DNA of 64,000 bases from Fimenecus sp045631225 (GCA_045631225.1 JAZQUG010000047.1:1-64000); one strand, 5' to 3'; positions 16,298-23,697 are shown, numbered from the stretch's first letter. Made by a program: numbers and translations. Notes: generated from the sequence alone by a model not told the origin.

Positions 16298-17569
16298 ATG
16301 GCTCTTATAAAATGTCCTGAATGCGGAAAAGAGATATCCGACAAAGCGATTGCTTGTGTTCACTGTGGTTGCCCAACATCAACTGCGATGAATAGACAGG
16401 ATAATCAAGAACAAGATACAATTGATAATGAGAACAAAGAAACTAAAAAAAGCAAGAGAAAACATATAACTCTAAGTTCAATTATTGCAGTTGTAATTAT
16501 TATACTTGTTGCAATAATTGGAACATTAAATAACAGCGGAGATAAAATAGAAACAAGTTGCAACTTAGGACATTCGGAAGGTTCATGGAAGCTTACAAAA
16601 GAAGCTACATTAGTTTCAGTAGGTGTCGAGGAAATTTTTTGTTCTGTTTGCGGTGAGTCTCTTGATAGTAGGGGGACAGAATGTAAAAAAGCTAAAGTCG
16701 ACGGAAGTGCTTTTAATTTTAAAGACGAAGAGTTAATTGAATGGATAAATAGTTGGAATAAGAGATTTGAGGTCAGTAGTACAGAGCTAGGCATGAAAAA
16801 TCTAAGTTCAAATAATACTAGTTATAAGGTTAAACTTGAATCGACAGGTTCAGAGGGAATATTAATTTTAAACCACGATACCAATAAAAATGTTTCAGGA
16901 ATCATGGCATATTTTGATGAACCTATTGAGTCTGCGGCATTCATATCTGTTATCGCACAAAAAATCGAATATGACTTTTCAAAAGAGAAAGCCGGAGAAG
17001 AACTAATTGATAACAAAATGGCATATACAGTTGGTGAAATTGTTGTTATGAGGGTTCAACTGTCCGATAATATGGAAGTAGTTTTGTTATCACCTTTTGA
17101 ATATGTTGGTGAGGTTCTGTCAGGTTCTTTGCTCACCCAAAACGATTGTTTAGTTTCGATTGAAAAAAATAACGCAAAATTTGCGAAGTACAACTTTAAC
17201 ATTTGGAACTATATTTTGAATGAGTATGGTGAAAATAATTGTTGTTGGTTTTATGACGACGATACAGAAACCGAAACTGAAGATAGCCTTGGAGAAATCC
17301 AGACTTTGAGAGGTATAGTTTTAGCGGAATCTACATATGAAGATGTTATTTCAGCTTATGGTCAAGGTGAGGCGTTTAGTTTCAATAAAAGTACAGATAT
17401 ACTATATCGTTCAATGAAAAGTGGTGGAGCGACTGACTATAAATATCTTGATGATACTGAAAAAGTCATTGTTTACACATATAAAAATATTTATCAAATA
17501 GTATTTTATTTTGACTATAGTGGTACAGTTGATTTCATTCTTTATACTGACGGAATTTGGTATGAATAA
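16298..17569 (+). CDS. Zinc-ribbon membrane-anchored protein of unknown function
   Basis: 423 residues. N-terminal zinc ribbon with two CxxC knuckles (C6-PE-C9 and C20-VH-C23), a polar linker, one membrane helix (about 58-77) and a large C-terminal domain that should lie outside the cell. That domain begins with another cysteine pair (FCSVCGESLDSRGTEC, about 108-123), so a second metal site or disulfide is possible. The order zinc ribbon-linker-TM-outside domain is common in Firmicutes sensor-like proteins of unknown role. Good RBS AAGGAGG. Downstream of the 141-residue gene, probably cotranscribed, and ended by a GAAA-loop terminator. Confidence 0.65.
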   Translation: MALIKCPECGKEISDKAIACVHCGCPTSTAMNRQDNQEQDTIDNENKETKKSKRKHITLSSIIAVVIIILVAIIGTLNNSGDKIETSCNLGHSEGSWKLTKEATLVSVGVEEIFCSVCGESLDSRGTECKKAKVDGSAFNFKDEELIEWINSWNKRFEVSSTELGMKNLSSNNTSYKVKLESTGSEGILILNHDTNKNVSGIMAYFDEPIESAAFISVIAQKIEYDFSKEKAGEELIDNKMAYTVGEIVVMRVQLSDNMEVVLLSPFEYVGEVLSGSLLTQNDCLVSIEKNNAKFAKYNFNIWNYILNEYGENNCCWFYDDDTETETEDSLGEIQTLRGIVLAESTYEDVISAYGQGEAFSFNKSTDILYRSMKSGGATDYKYLDDTEKVIVYTYKNIYQIVFYFDYSGTVDFILYTDGIWYE

Positions 17570-17600
17570 ATATCTTTTTAAATAATAAATCTTATCTTTG

Positions 17601-17636
17601 TGGTGTCGGTGAAAACCGACACCATCTTTTCTTTTT
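17601..17636 (+). terminator. GAAA-tetraloop terminator after the zinc-ribbon gene
   Basis: TGGTGTCGGT (17601-17610), GAAA, ACCGACACCA (17615-17624): 10 perfect pairs and a T-rich tail. Confidence 0.93.
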
Positions 17637-17647
17637 CGGGAAAGTTC

Positions 17648-17676
17648 TTGACAAGTAAACAAATGTTCTGCATAAT
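17648..17676 (+). promoter_or_regulatory. Strong sigma-A promoter of structured RNA 2
   Basis: TTGACA (17648-17653), 17 bp, CATAAT (17671-17676). The -35 is perfect. No coding sequence follows until 18180, but a structured RNA candidate does. Confidence 0.75.
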
Positions 17677-17682
17677 AGTAAA

Positions 17683-17886
17683 TTGGTAAATAATGTATTT
17701 ACCCTACAACTGAATATAAACTGAAACACATATTATCTAACCGAAAAAGTATAGTCCGATACTCGGTTAGTAACGTACGGACAATCAGAGCTTAAAGTTT
17801 AAGCCGTTACATAGTTTCAGTGCAAACTGTGCGAGAGGATGAAATGTCCTCCCGCTATTTGTGTTGTCTATGTGACGGCTTTTTTT
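17683..17886 (+). ncRNA. Candidate structured noncoding RNA 2 (riboswitch-like or small RNA)
   Basis: About 204 nt from a strong promoter to an intrinsic terminator, without a coding frame. Stems: CTAACCGA/TCGGTTAG (17737-17744, 17763-17770) with an inner GTAT/ATAC helix whose loop holds GTCCG (17754-17758), which can pair with CGGAC (17778-17782) as a pseudoknot. ACTGAAAC (17720-17727) pairs with GTTTCAGT (17814-17821). GTAACG (17770-17775) can pair with CGTTAC (17805-17810), and GCTTAA/TTAAGC (17790-17795, 17799-17804) stacks beside it. The terminator AAGCCGTTACATAG (17801-17814) with CTATGTGACGGCTT (17868-17881) uses the same CGTTAC, so terminator and alternative pairing exclude each other, as in attenuators. 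The terminator loop holds a further hairpin (17831-17855). It fits no known RNA class I recognise. Confidence 0.6.
17868..17886 (+). terminator. Terminator arm of structured RNA 2
   Basis: CTATGTGACGGCTT pairs with AAGCCGTTACATAG at 17801-17814 (14 bp, one G-U) and is followed by a T-run to 17886. The long loop of the hairpin carries its own stem. Confidence 0.8.
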
Positions 17887-17939
17887 GTTGTGCAATTTTA
17901 ACAAAAATAAAAAAGTTTTCGAATTTGCTTGATTTTTTG

Positions 17940-18110
17940 CCGTTCTAAACCCTTACCCCTTGAGGGATGTTTTTCTCTCGTGCACCTTGACAACTGAATG
18001 ACCGTCCGAAAGTGATACTACGCCAAGACCTCGTAAGAGTGAGCGTGCAGACGTTGCGGTGAGATTCCGGGGCAGGAACTATTTCGGGTGAAACGGCAAA
18101 ATGAATATTA
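17940..18110 (+). other. GC-richer noncoding leader of unknown function before the toxin-antitoxin-like pair
   Basis: Between structured RNA 2 and the promoter at 18133 lies about 170 nt that is clearly richer in G and C than the flanks and has no open frame. It contains TTGACA at 17987-17992 without a matching -10, short pairings such as TTTC-gggt-GAAA (18083-18094) and CTC-gtaa-GAG (18030-18039). It gives the impression of a conserved element carried on clostridial mobile DNA, but I cannot name it. Confidence 0.35.
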
Positions 18111-18132
18111 AGCAGCAGTTATGTAAAAACTA

Positions 18133-18161
18133 TTGACTAATGCACCCAATGAGTGTATAAT
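18133..18161 (+). promoter_or_regulatory. Sigma-A promoter of the AbiE-like pair
   Basis: TTGACT (18133-18138), 17 bp, TATAAT (18156-18161). The transcription start would fall near 18168, leaving a leader of about 12 nt before the ATG at 18180. Confidence 0.75.
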
Positions 18162-18179
18162 GTTATCGAGGTGATAGAT

Positions 18180-18827
18180 ATGAATATTCGTGAAATGAGA
18201 ATAATGCTTGGTGATACGCAAAGTGAATTTTCAGCACGATATAACATTCCTTTTCGTACAGTTCAAAACTGGGAAACCGGTGTGCGCAAGCCACCTGAAT
18301 ATATAATAAGCCTATTAGAACAACGCATAAAGGATGATTTATTAAACCGAAAGACAGTTTCTTTGCCCAAGTATGACCCACAAAAGCAGAATCTTCCGAA
18401 AAGAAGTGATTATGTTGGAGCAATCTCATGGCTCAAGGCGGTTCGTGAATGCCTTGGTGAATCCGTTATTTTTGCCTTGGATGAAGCTCTTATGTGTCAG
18501 GGAAGTTTTGGCGGGCGTAGTGATGAATACTTAGTATGGGTTTATGGTGACGATTCCGTTACACGCTATAATGGAGTTGTTGTTCTGGGTAATCATATCA
18601 GTTCACAATATATAAAGAATCGAAACGGATTGTTATATACCGATTTTAACAGAACCATACACGATGCCTTCGCAAATGAGGCAATATTGGATATGCAAGG
18701 TATAACCGAAGCAATAAGCAGATATTATTATTCAAACGGAGATAGCTTTGATGGTATATTTGTGGCACCGGAATATCAGGTCAGATTTGAAAATTTAGCA
18801 AACGATGCTATAAATTATTATGGTTAA
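18180..18827 (+). CDS. Helix-turn-helix protein, probable antitoxin of an AbiEii-type pair
   Basis: 215 residues. Residues 1-50 form an XRE-like helix-turn-helix (IREMRIMLGDTQSEFSARYN, then TVQNWETGVRKPP). The rest is an alpha/beta domain I cannot assign to a family; its LYTDFNRTIHDAFANEA stretch resembles the TPERTI.D block of AbiEi-type antitoxins. A GTG at 18153 is in frame but falls on the promoter; the ATG at 18180 follows GAGGTG (18168-18173). It precedes, by 14 nt, an AbiEii-like nucleotidyltransferase. Known AbiE antitoxins bind their own promoter through a winged helix; here an XRE head may do so. Role is inferred from position. Confidence 0.65.
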   Translation: MNIREMRIMLGDTQSEFSARYNIPFRTVQNWETGVRKPPEYIISLLEQRIKDDLLNRKTVSLPKYDPQKQNLPKRSDYVGAISWLKAVRECLGESVIFALDEALMCQGSFGGRSDEYLVWVYGDDSVTRYNGVVVLGNHISSQYIKNRNGLLYTDFNRTIHDAFANEAILDMQGITEAISRYYYSNGDSFDGIFVAPEYQVRFENLANDAINYYG

Positions 18828-18841
18828 AGAAAGGATAATTT

Positions 18842-19582
18842 ATGAAAATAACAGCAGAAGAAAAACTTATGTACGATGTAATGAAAGCAATATACGATAG
18901 TGGTATTCCTATTGATTTTAAGGGGTCTATGGTTTTGAAGGCTTGTTTGCTTGAGGCAGGATATGAGGAGGAAACTCGACATACTGTTGATATTGATGCA
19001 AATTGGAATTCAGATACGCCTCCGACAACCGAACAGATAAAAGACTCTTTGCAAAAAGCAATTGATAAAAGTGGGATCGGTTTAGAAGTAAAAATCTTCA
19101 GACCCTATGGAGAAAATCGTTCTGCCGGTTTTGAACTTATTGAACGTTCTACCGACGAAACTCTTTTTACAATGGATATTGATGTGAACAGACCCGTTAC
19201 CCCGACCCAAATATACGAAGTTGAGGGTATCAGATTTTCAGGTGTATCTCCGTTACAGATGATATCCGATAAGGTTGAAACAATTTCAAAAGATAAGGTA
19301 TTCCGCAGAATCAAGGATATTGTTGATCTTTATTATTTTTCAAAAGTTTTTGATTTTAATGTTACCGATGTACGTCAGACCTTAAAAAATAGCGAAAGAA
19401 CTTTGGATAAATTTCAAGGTTTTCTTCACAGAACCGAGGATTTAAAGCATTCCTATGAGAAATTCCGCTTTGCAGGTGATGTGAATAAGCCGCCTTTCGA
19501 AGAGATTTATAAAACTGTAAAGACTTATATTAAGCCGATTCTTCCGAGAGAAAAAACAAGAGACTATGATTGCGAAAGATAA
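18842..19582 (+). CDS. AbiEii/AbiGii-type nucleotidyltransferase toxin
   Basis: 246 residues. The DNA polymerase beta-like nucleotidyltransferase motif is visible: FKGSMVLK with G28-S29, then VDIDANW with catalytic D50 and D52, and later KVFRRIKDIVDLYYFS (about 155-170), the usual AbiEii helix. AbiEii proteins are the toxins of type IV abortive-infection or toxin-antitoxin pairs and transfer nucleotides to RNA, in studied relatives to tRNA ends. Start ATG with AAAGGA just before it. It is the second gene of the operon, as in other AbiE pairs, and is followed by a terminator. Toxic activity here is inferred, not shown. Confidence 0.78.
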   Translation: MKITAEEKLMYDVMKAIYDSGIPIDFKGSMVLKACLLEAGYEEETRHTVDIDANWNSDTPPTTEQIKDSLQKAIDKSGIGLEVKIFRPYGENRSAGFELIERSTDETLFTMDIDVNRPVTPTQIYEVEGIRFSGVSPLQMISDKVETISKDKVFRRIKDIVDLYYFSKVFDFNVTDVRQTLKNSERTLDKFQGFLHRTEDLKHSYEKFRFAGDVNKPPFEEIYKTVKTYIKPILPREKTRDYDCER

Positions 19583-19607
19583 TCAATAATAAATTCAAAT
19601 TAAAATT

Positions 19608-19639
19608 GACCTTCGAAAATAATTTTTCGAGGGTCTTTT
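19608..19639 (+). terminator. Terminator of the AbiE-like operon
   Basis: GACCTTCGAAAA (19608-19619) pairs with TTTTCGAGGGTC (19624-19635), 12 bp with one G-U pair, then TTTT. Confidence 0.85.
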
Positions 19640-19702
19640 CATTTCGAACAGCATGGAACATTTTGTAGTGCTTATTCCCATTACTATTAGGGGTGTTTTT
19701 GC

Positions 19703-19736
19703 TATATAAAAACTGCCCCCACAAATGTGAGAGCAG
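19703..19736 (-). terminator. Terminator of the leftward GNAT gene
   Basis: On the minus strand CTGCTCTCAC (19736-19727), loop ATTT, GTGGGGGCAG (19722-19713) with two G-T pairs, then TTTTTATAT. Confidence 0.75.
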
Positions 19737-19752
19737 TAAGGTAATTATATTG

Positions 19753-20295
19753 TCAAAGAGTTATCCAAAATCTTTTTAATCTGCATTTCTCGTTTCGTTC
19801 ATAAACAGTAGATTCATAAACGCCTCCGTTATTAAGAATTGTTTTCTCGCTACCGATATTACTATCAATACAACAAACAAGTATTTTATCAAGACCTATT
19901 TCTTTACAGTACGGAAGAACAGCTTTCAACATTGCTGTTGCATACCCTTTTCTTCTTTCGTTGGGCTTTATAGAATACCCGATATGTCCGCCAAATTTAG
20001 AAAGATAGTCATTAAAATAATGCCGCACTTGTATCATACCGACAAGACAATTGTCAGCCTTACGGATGTAAAAAAACTGTGTTGCCAAAACTAAACCTTT
20101 CGGAAGTGTTTCAGACTTTGTATATTTTTTGCATTCCGCAATATATGCTGTTGAGTTTTCACTTTTGCGAAGAGGACCACAACCGTCCATTGAAGAATCT
20201 GCATCCAAACAAGCTTGTTTATATACAGCAATTTGTTCTGCATAATCCTGACTTGGCTCAACCAAGAAAAAATCTCCTGCATCTATTTTAATCAT
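19753..20295 (-). CDS. GNAT-family N-acetyltransferase
   Basis: 180 residues. Transfers an acetyl group from acetyl-CoA to an unknown acceptor. The GNAT core is visible: strand VGMIQVRHYFN (about 84-94), GGHIGYSIKPNERRKGYATA (about 102-121) containing the R/Q-x-x-G-x-G/A coenzyme A loop as RRKGYA, and the late N-x-x-S-E-x-x-I-L-x-N-G-G motif (about 145-157). No signal peptide. Single gene with its own terminator, inside the accessory island. The nearest-sounding relatives are generic YjcK/RimJ-like acetyltransferases; the substrate cannot be read from sequence. Confidence 0.85.
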   Translation of the reverse strand: MIKIDAGDFFLVEPSQDYAEQIAVYKQACLDADSSMDGCGPLRKSENSTAYIAECKKYTKSETLPKGLVLATQFFYIRKADNCLVGMIQVRHYFNDYLSKFGGHIGYSIKPNERRKGYATAMLKAVLPYCKEIGLDKILVCCIDSNIGSEKTILNNGGVYESTVYERNEKCRLKRFWITL

Positions 20296-20358
20296 CTTTT
20301 GTCACTCAACTTTTTAGCTACATTTTTTCATTATAAGGTTCAGTCATTATTAATTTTC

Positions 20359-20886
20359 CTAAAATTGAATCTGATTACAAACTTCATGTCTACCAAAAAA
20401 ATCTAATTTTCGTTTGTCGTTAAACTTAGTTTTATAAATATCTTTATATTCAATGGTAATAGTAGTTTGGGATAAGATGTGGCGTAGCAATTTGCAAATA
20501 GTATCATTATTTGGCTCAATTTCAATCAGGGTAATTTTTCCACCAACAGGGATAGTCCATCCATCGACACTTTCAACAAAAGTAGACCAATCTTGATCTA
20601 CATTAGGCATTAAGTCAATCAAGGCTTCAGCCTCATTGTCATTATTATAAGCTCTAAGTTTAGTAATGATTAGCGGCCCTGTTCCAACATTTGATATGTA
20701 TACAGACAATAAATCTTCATAATCGCTTACTTGAATAGATGAAATGGGACGCACACTGTTTTTGTTATGTATAATTTGTAAAATGCTAAATATAGTTGTA
20801 AACCCCATAGATATAATACTTATCACTACAGCTAAAACAGAAGTAATTGCAACAAGCGTATCGTTATCAATATTTAAAAAATTCAT
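20359..20886 (-). CDS. Hypothetical protein with N-terminal membrane anchor
   Basis: 175 residues, not recognised. One long hydrophobic helix (about 12-38, LVAITSVLAVVISIISMGFT) is followed by a beta-rich domain with the phrase VYISNVGTGPLIITKLRAYN, typical of small immunoglobulin-like or accessory domains in membrane-tethered proteins of mobile elements. A GTG at 20898 is in frame but overlaps the AGAGGTG ribosome binding site; the ATG at 20886 has 9 nt spacing. No terminator is obvious between it and the GNAT gene downstream. Confidence 0.55.
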   Translation of the reverse strand: MNFLNIDNDTLVAITSVLAVVISIISMGFTTIFSILQIIHNKNSVRPISSIQVSDYEDLLSVYISNVGTGPLIITKLRAYNNDNEAEALIDLMPNVDQDWSTFVESVDGWTIPVGGKITLIEIEPNNDTICKLLRHILSQTTITIEYKDIYKTKFNDKRKLDFFGRHEVCNQIQF

Positions 20887-21008
20887 CAATTCATTCACCT
20901 CTAGATAAAGATAATATTTACCATAACCCTAATGATACAATGTTCGTAGTTACAATGTATATTTTAATTATATCACAACCCCACCAAACAAATCAACCTG
21001 AATACATA

Positions 21009-21043
21009 TCCTCGTACTTTAAGTTTCAGTACGAGGATTTTTT
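21009..21043 (+). terminator. Orphan rightward terminator
   Basis: TCCTCGTACT (21009-21018) pairs perfectly with AGTACGAGGA (21028-21037), 9-nt loop, then TTTTTT. There is no rightward gene upstream within 1.4 kb, so it either ends a small RNA starting in 20,900-21,000 or is left over from a lost gene. Confidence 0.8.
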
Positions 21044-21183
21044 ATGCAAAAATTTCAAGTAAAGGAAGTGAAAAAATGCTTTAGCAAACCAACCGAAAAA
21101 CAGGAAAAATGCGTGGCATAAGTCTTAGCAAGCACTGGATTTGTGCATGCAAATCCCACTTATTAGGGACAGCCCTAAAGCCC

Positions 21184-21216
21184 GCAAAAAAAGTCGCACT
21201 CCGAAAGGAATGCGAC
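21184..21216 (-). terminator. Terminator of the tRNA-Leu transcript
   Basis: On the minus strand GTCGCA-TTCC-tttc-GGA-GTGCGAC (21216-21193) forms a stem of about 9 pairs with one mismatch, then TTTTTTT. It lies about 90 nt beyond the tRNA 3' end. The rest of the 20,900-21,300 gap shows nothing but a possible 26-codon frame at 21044. Confidence 0.82.
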
Positions 21217-21308
21217 GATACATAAAAACAAGATAAATATATATTAAACTCTATTTTAAGCAAAAAAATTGAGCATTCACAGGTCAAATCCCTTATGAAT
21301 ACTCAATA

Positions 21309-21396
21309 TGGTGCGGACGATGGGACTTGAACCCACAAGGAAGCAATATCCACAGGAGTCTGAGACCTGCGCGTCTGCCAATTCCGCCACATCCGC
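21309..21396 (-). tRNA. tRNA-Leu (anticodon CAG)
   Basis: Reads 5' to 3' on the minus strand from GCGGATG (21396-21390). The D arm is GCGGAATTGGCAGACGC, the anticodon loop CTCAGAC with CAG, a long class II variable arm follows as expected for leucine, then the T arm GTGGG-TTCAAGT-CCCAT and acceptor strand CGTCCGC. Discriminator A and an encoded CCA end it at 21309. The acceptor stem has one T-G pair and position 31-39 is a T-T apposition. It reads the codon CTG. Confidence 0.95.
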
Positions 21397-21444
21397 ATAT
21401 TCACTTTTTTAAAATCACTATTGCAATCTTAGTATACTACTTTT

Positions 21445-21574
21445 CTACGACGCGCCCGCGTGACACTTGCGGTGCCCAAAATCTTTTTTCACTTGGGGCG
21501 TGAAAAGATTTTGACCGCTGCGTCTTTTTAGCCTTCGCTTTTCCCTCCACCGGAGGCGCTCGGCTAAAAAACTA
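21445..21574. repeat. GC-rich palindromic segment beside the tRNA-Leu fragment
   Basis: A GC-rich block in AT-rich surroundings made of two nested palindromes. First: GACGC/GCGTC (21449-21453, 21520-21524), GCGGT/ACCGC (21469-21473, 21514-21518) and CAAAATCTTTT paired across 21477-21513. Second: TTTTAGCC/GGCTAAAA (21526-21533, 21562-21569) with an inner CCTCC/GGAGG hairpin. No coding potential. It looks like a REP- or MITE-like dispersed element; only a genome search can show whether it recurs. Confidence 0.55.
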
Positions 21575-21596
21575 CCAATTCCGCCACATCCGCATA
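21575..21596 (-). repeat. Partial duplicate of the tRNA-Leu 5' end
   Basis: A 22-bp exact copy of 21378-21399, covering 2-3 bases before the tRNA plus its acceptor 5' strand and D-arm start. Beyond it, after one changed base (T for C) and AG, similarity stops and the GC-rich palindromic segment begins. Either an attachment-site-like footprint of past integration or the stump of a second tRNA-Leu gene cut by the palindromic element. Confidence 0.7.
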
Positions 21597-21668
21597 CTAA
21601 ATTTGCTCAATAATAATATCATTTTGAACTATAAAAGTCAAGCATATAACACACCCTGATTATTTGGT

Positions 21669-22178
21669 TTATATGTCAAATTCATACTTTTCATCAATAA
21701 GGATAAACTCAACTTTATACATTTTTGCAAGTCTTAAAATCCGTGCATTTTCATTAATTGCATATTCCATTGTAAAGTCTGAATCATCCAATCGATTTTC
21801 AATAATATTGGCATACTTCTTTATGTCAGAAAAATGATTTTTGATATATTCTTCACTCATTACAAGACAATAACACCTGATATTTTCAAGATATTCTTTG
21901 CTAAAATCCTTTTCAAAATCAAAAGGAATATAACAACCCTCAACGATTAAATTCTGCTCATTCTCAATGGCAGTTTTAATCATTTCACGAACAATCGGCC
22001 AAAGATATTCTGTTAAATCAGAATCATCGCTCAATGGAGTAAGCTCTGTGTTCCCACTACGGATTAACCCCATCTTTAAATGGTCTATTGAAAGATACGG
22101 GTATTTATATTTTTCAAGTAATCTTTGTGCAAGTGCAGTCTTTCCTGCATGTGATGCTCCCGTGATTATAATAATCAT
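21669..22178 (-). CDS. P-loop kinase-like protein
   Basis: 169 residues. Walker A GASHAGKT (7-14) opens the protein, with the adenylate kinase/zeta-like fold: SIDHLKMGLIRSG (about 31-43), a central helix, and LIVEGCYIPFDF (about 77-88) as substrate strand. Such small kinases phosphorylate small molecules or act in repair; the substrate is unknown. Starts with ATG 13 nt downstream of GGTATAAAC, without a strong ribosome binding site. It lies 24 nt after the NhaC-type antiporter gene on the same strand and may be its second cistron. Confidence 0.72.
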   Translation of the reverse strand: MIIIITGASHAGKTALAQRLLEKYKYPYLSIDHLKMGLIRSGNTELTPLSDDSDLTEYLWPIVREMIKTAIENEQNLIVEGCYIPFDFEKDFSKEYLENIRCYCLVMSEEYIKNHFSDIKKYANIIENRLDDSDFTMEYAINENARILRLAKMYKVEFILIDEKYEFDI

Positions 22179-22202
22179 AGTTTATACCTTTTTAAATTTG
22201 GT

Positions 22203-23513
22203 TTATTTCTTTTTTTCAGGGATAACAAATATAAATAAAAGTGAACTTAAAAAGAGAATCATAGGATAGAAAAGATGTGAAATAATCTGGAAAGCTGTCA
22301 ATTCATAGCCTAATGTATTCACAACAGAAAGTGCTACAAGAATCTGTGCACCATATGGAAGAATTCCTTGGAAGATGCATGAGAATGTATCAAGAATTGA
22401 AGCAGTTTTTCTTGGTGAAATATCGAAATCCTTTGCCATTTCACCAGCAATCGGATTCGCCATAACAATCGCAACTGTGTTGTTTGCAGTGGCAATATCC
22501 ATAAGTCCGACCAAAAGGCCAATACCAAGCTGACCACCTTTTTTACCTTTGAACACACGACGGATTCCGTTAAGAAGAGCCTCAAATCCACCATTATACT
22601 TAATAAGTGCACAAAGTGCTGCTACAAGAATTGCAACCATTGATGTTTCAAACATACCTGATGCACCGGCACCCATATTGGAAAGTAATCCGGAAAAATC
22701 AACTGAATCAGTTGCAAGCATTATAATGCTACCTGAAACAATACCAATAAGTAAAGTAAGGAACACATTAATACCGATAATTCCGCTTATAAGCACAAGA
22801 ACATAAGGAAGAATCTTAAGCATATAATAATCCTTATTGATGATTTCGGTAACATCAGAATTGAATGACAATACAAGAATAAGTATAAGTGTTGTTATTG
22901 CCGCAGGGACAACTATTGCAAAGTTTGTACGGAACTTATCTTTCATTTCGCATCCTTGACCATTACATGCCGCAATAGTTGTATCAGAAATAAATGAAAG
23001 ATTATCACCAAACATAGCCCCACCGACTACTGTGCCTACACAAAGCGGAAGTGAAAAACCGGAACCTTCTGAAATCGCAACTGCAATAGGAGTAATAAGT
23101 GTAATTGTACCAACTGATGTACCCATAGCAGTAGAAACGAAACAACTGATAACAAAAAGCACAACAACTGCAAGTCGAGGTGGAGTAATCGAAAGCATAA
23201 AATACGCTACACTTTCTGCTGAATCTCTACCTACAACACCAACGAAAATACCTGCAAGCATAAAAATTATAAGCATAGTGATAATATTTTTATCACCTAC
23301 ACCCTGCCCCATAATTTCAAACTTTTTGTCAAGAGATACACTTCTTGTCTGAATAACAGCAACAAGTAATGCAACAAGAAAAGCCACCACAACAGGCACA
23401 TTGTAAAATCCCATAGAGATTTTCATAACATATTCAAAAATAATTCCCAATGACAAGTAAAAAACAACGAATACTCCAATAGGAATAAGTGCTAATGCAT
23501 TAGATTTTTTCAT
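22203..23513 (-). CDS. NhaC-family Na+/H+ antiporter-like transporter
   Basis: 436 residues, about 11-12 membrane helices. Family features: an inverted-repeat layout, the segment GTSVGTITLITPIAVAI (about 138-154), GGAMFGDNLSFISDTTIAA (about 170-188) and the late DIATANNTVAIVMANPIAGE (about 350-370). NhaC-type carriers exchange sodium for protons or, in some members, carry organic anions such as malate-lactate; which applies cannot be told. A GTG at 23525 is in frame, but the ATG at 23513 fits AAAGTGAG better. Divergent from the sialidase gene across a 255-bp gap. Confidence 0.83.
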   Translation of the reverse strand: MKKSNALALIPIGVFVVFYLSLGIIFEYVMKISMGFYNVPVVVAFLVALLVAVIQTRSVSLDKKFEIMGQGVGDKNIITMLIIFMLAGIFVGVVGRDSAESVAYFMLSITPPRLAVVVLFVISCFVSTAMGTSVGTITLITPIAVAISEGSGFSLPLCVGTVVGGAMFGDNLSFISDTTIAACNGQGCEMKDKFRTNFAIVVPAAITTLILILVLSFNSDVTEIINKDYYMLKILPYVLVLISGIIGINVFLTLLIGIVSGSIIMLATDSVDFSGLLSNMGAGASGMFETSMVAILVAALCALIKYNGGFEALLNGIRRVFKGKKGGQLGIGLLVGLMDIATANNTVAIVMANPIAGEMAKDFDISPRKTASILDTFSCIFQGILPYGAQILVALSVVNTLGYELTAFQIISHLFYPMILFLSSLLFIFVIPEKKK

Positions 23514-23697
23514 TATAAAACTCACTTTCTATTACTTTCTGAATTAAACCTTAGGAATTATATCATGCATTATAAAAAAGTACAATAGGATAAGAAAAAT
23601 ATATCATTTAAACAATAAAATATCATCAAATAAAACCTCGCTTCGTCCTTTCACAAAGCTATTCCTATAAATTAATTACTCTTCTTATATTACATCG

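Noticed and set aside
21044..21124. 26-codon frame MQKFQVKEVKKCFSKP...
   Set aside because: It begins at the T-run of a terminator, the only ribosome binding site lies inside it, and nothing supports function.
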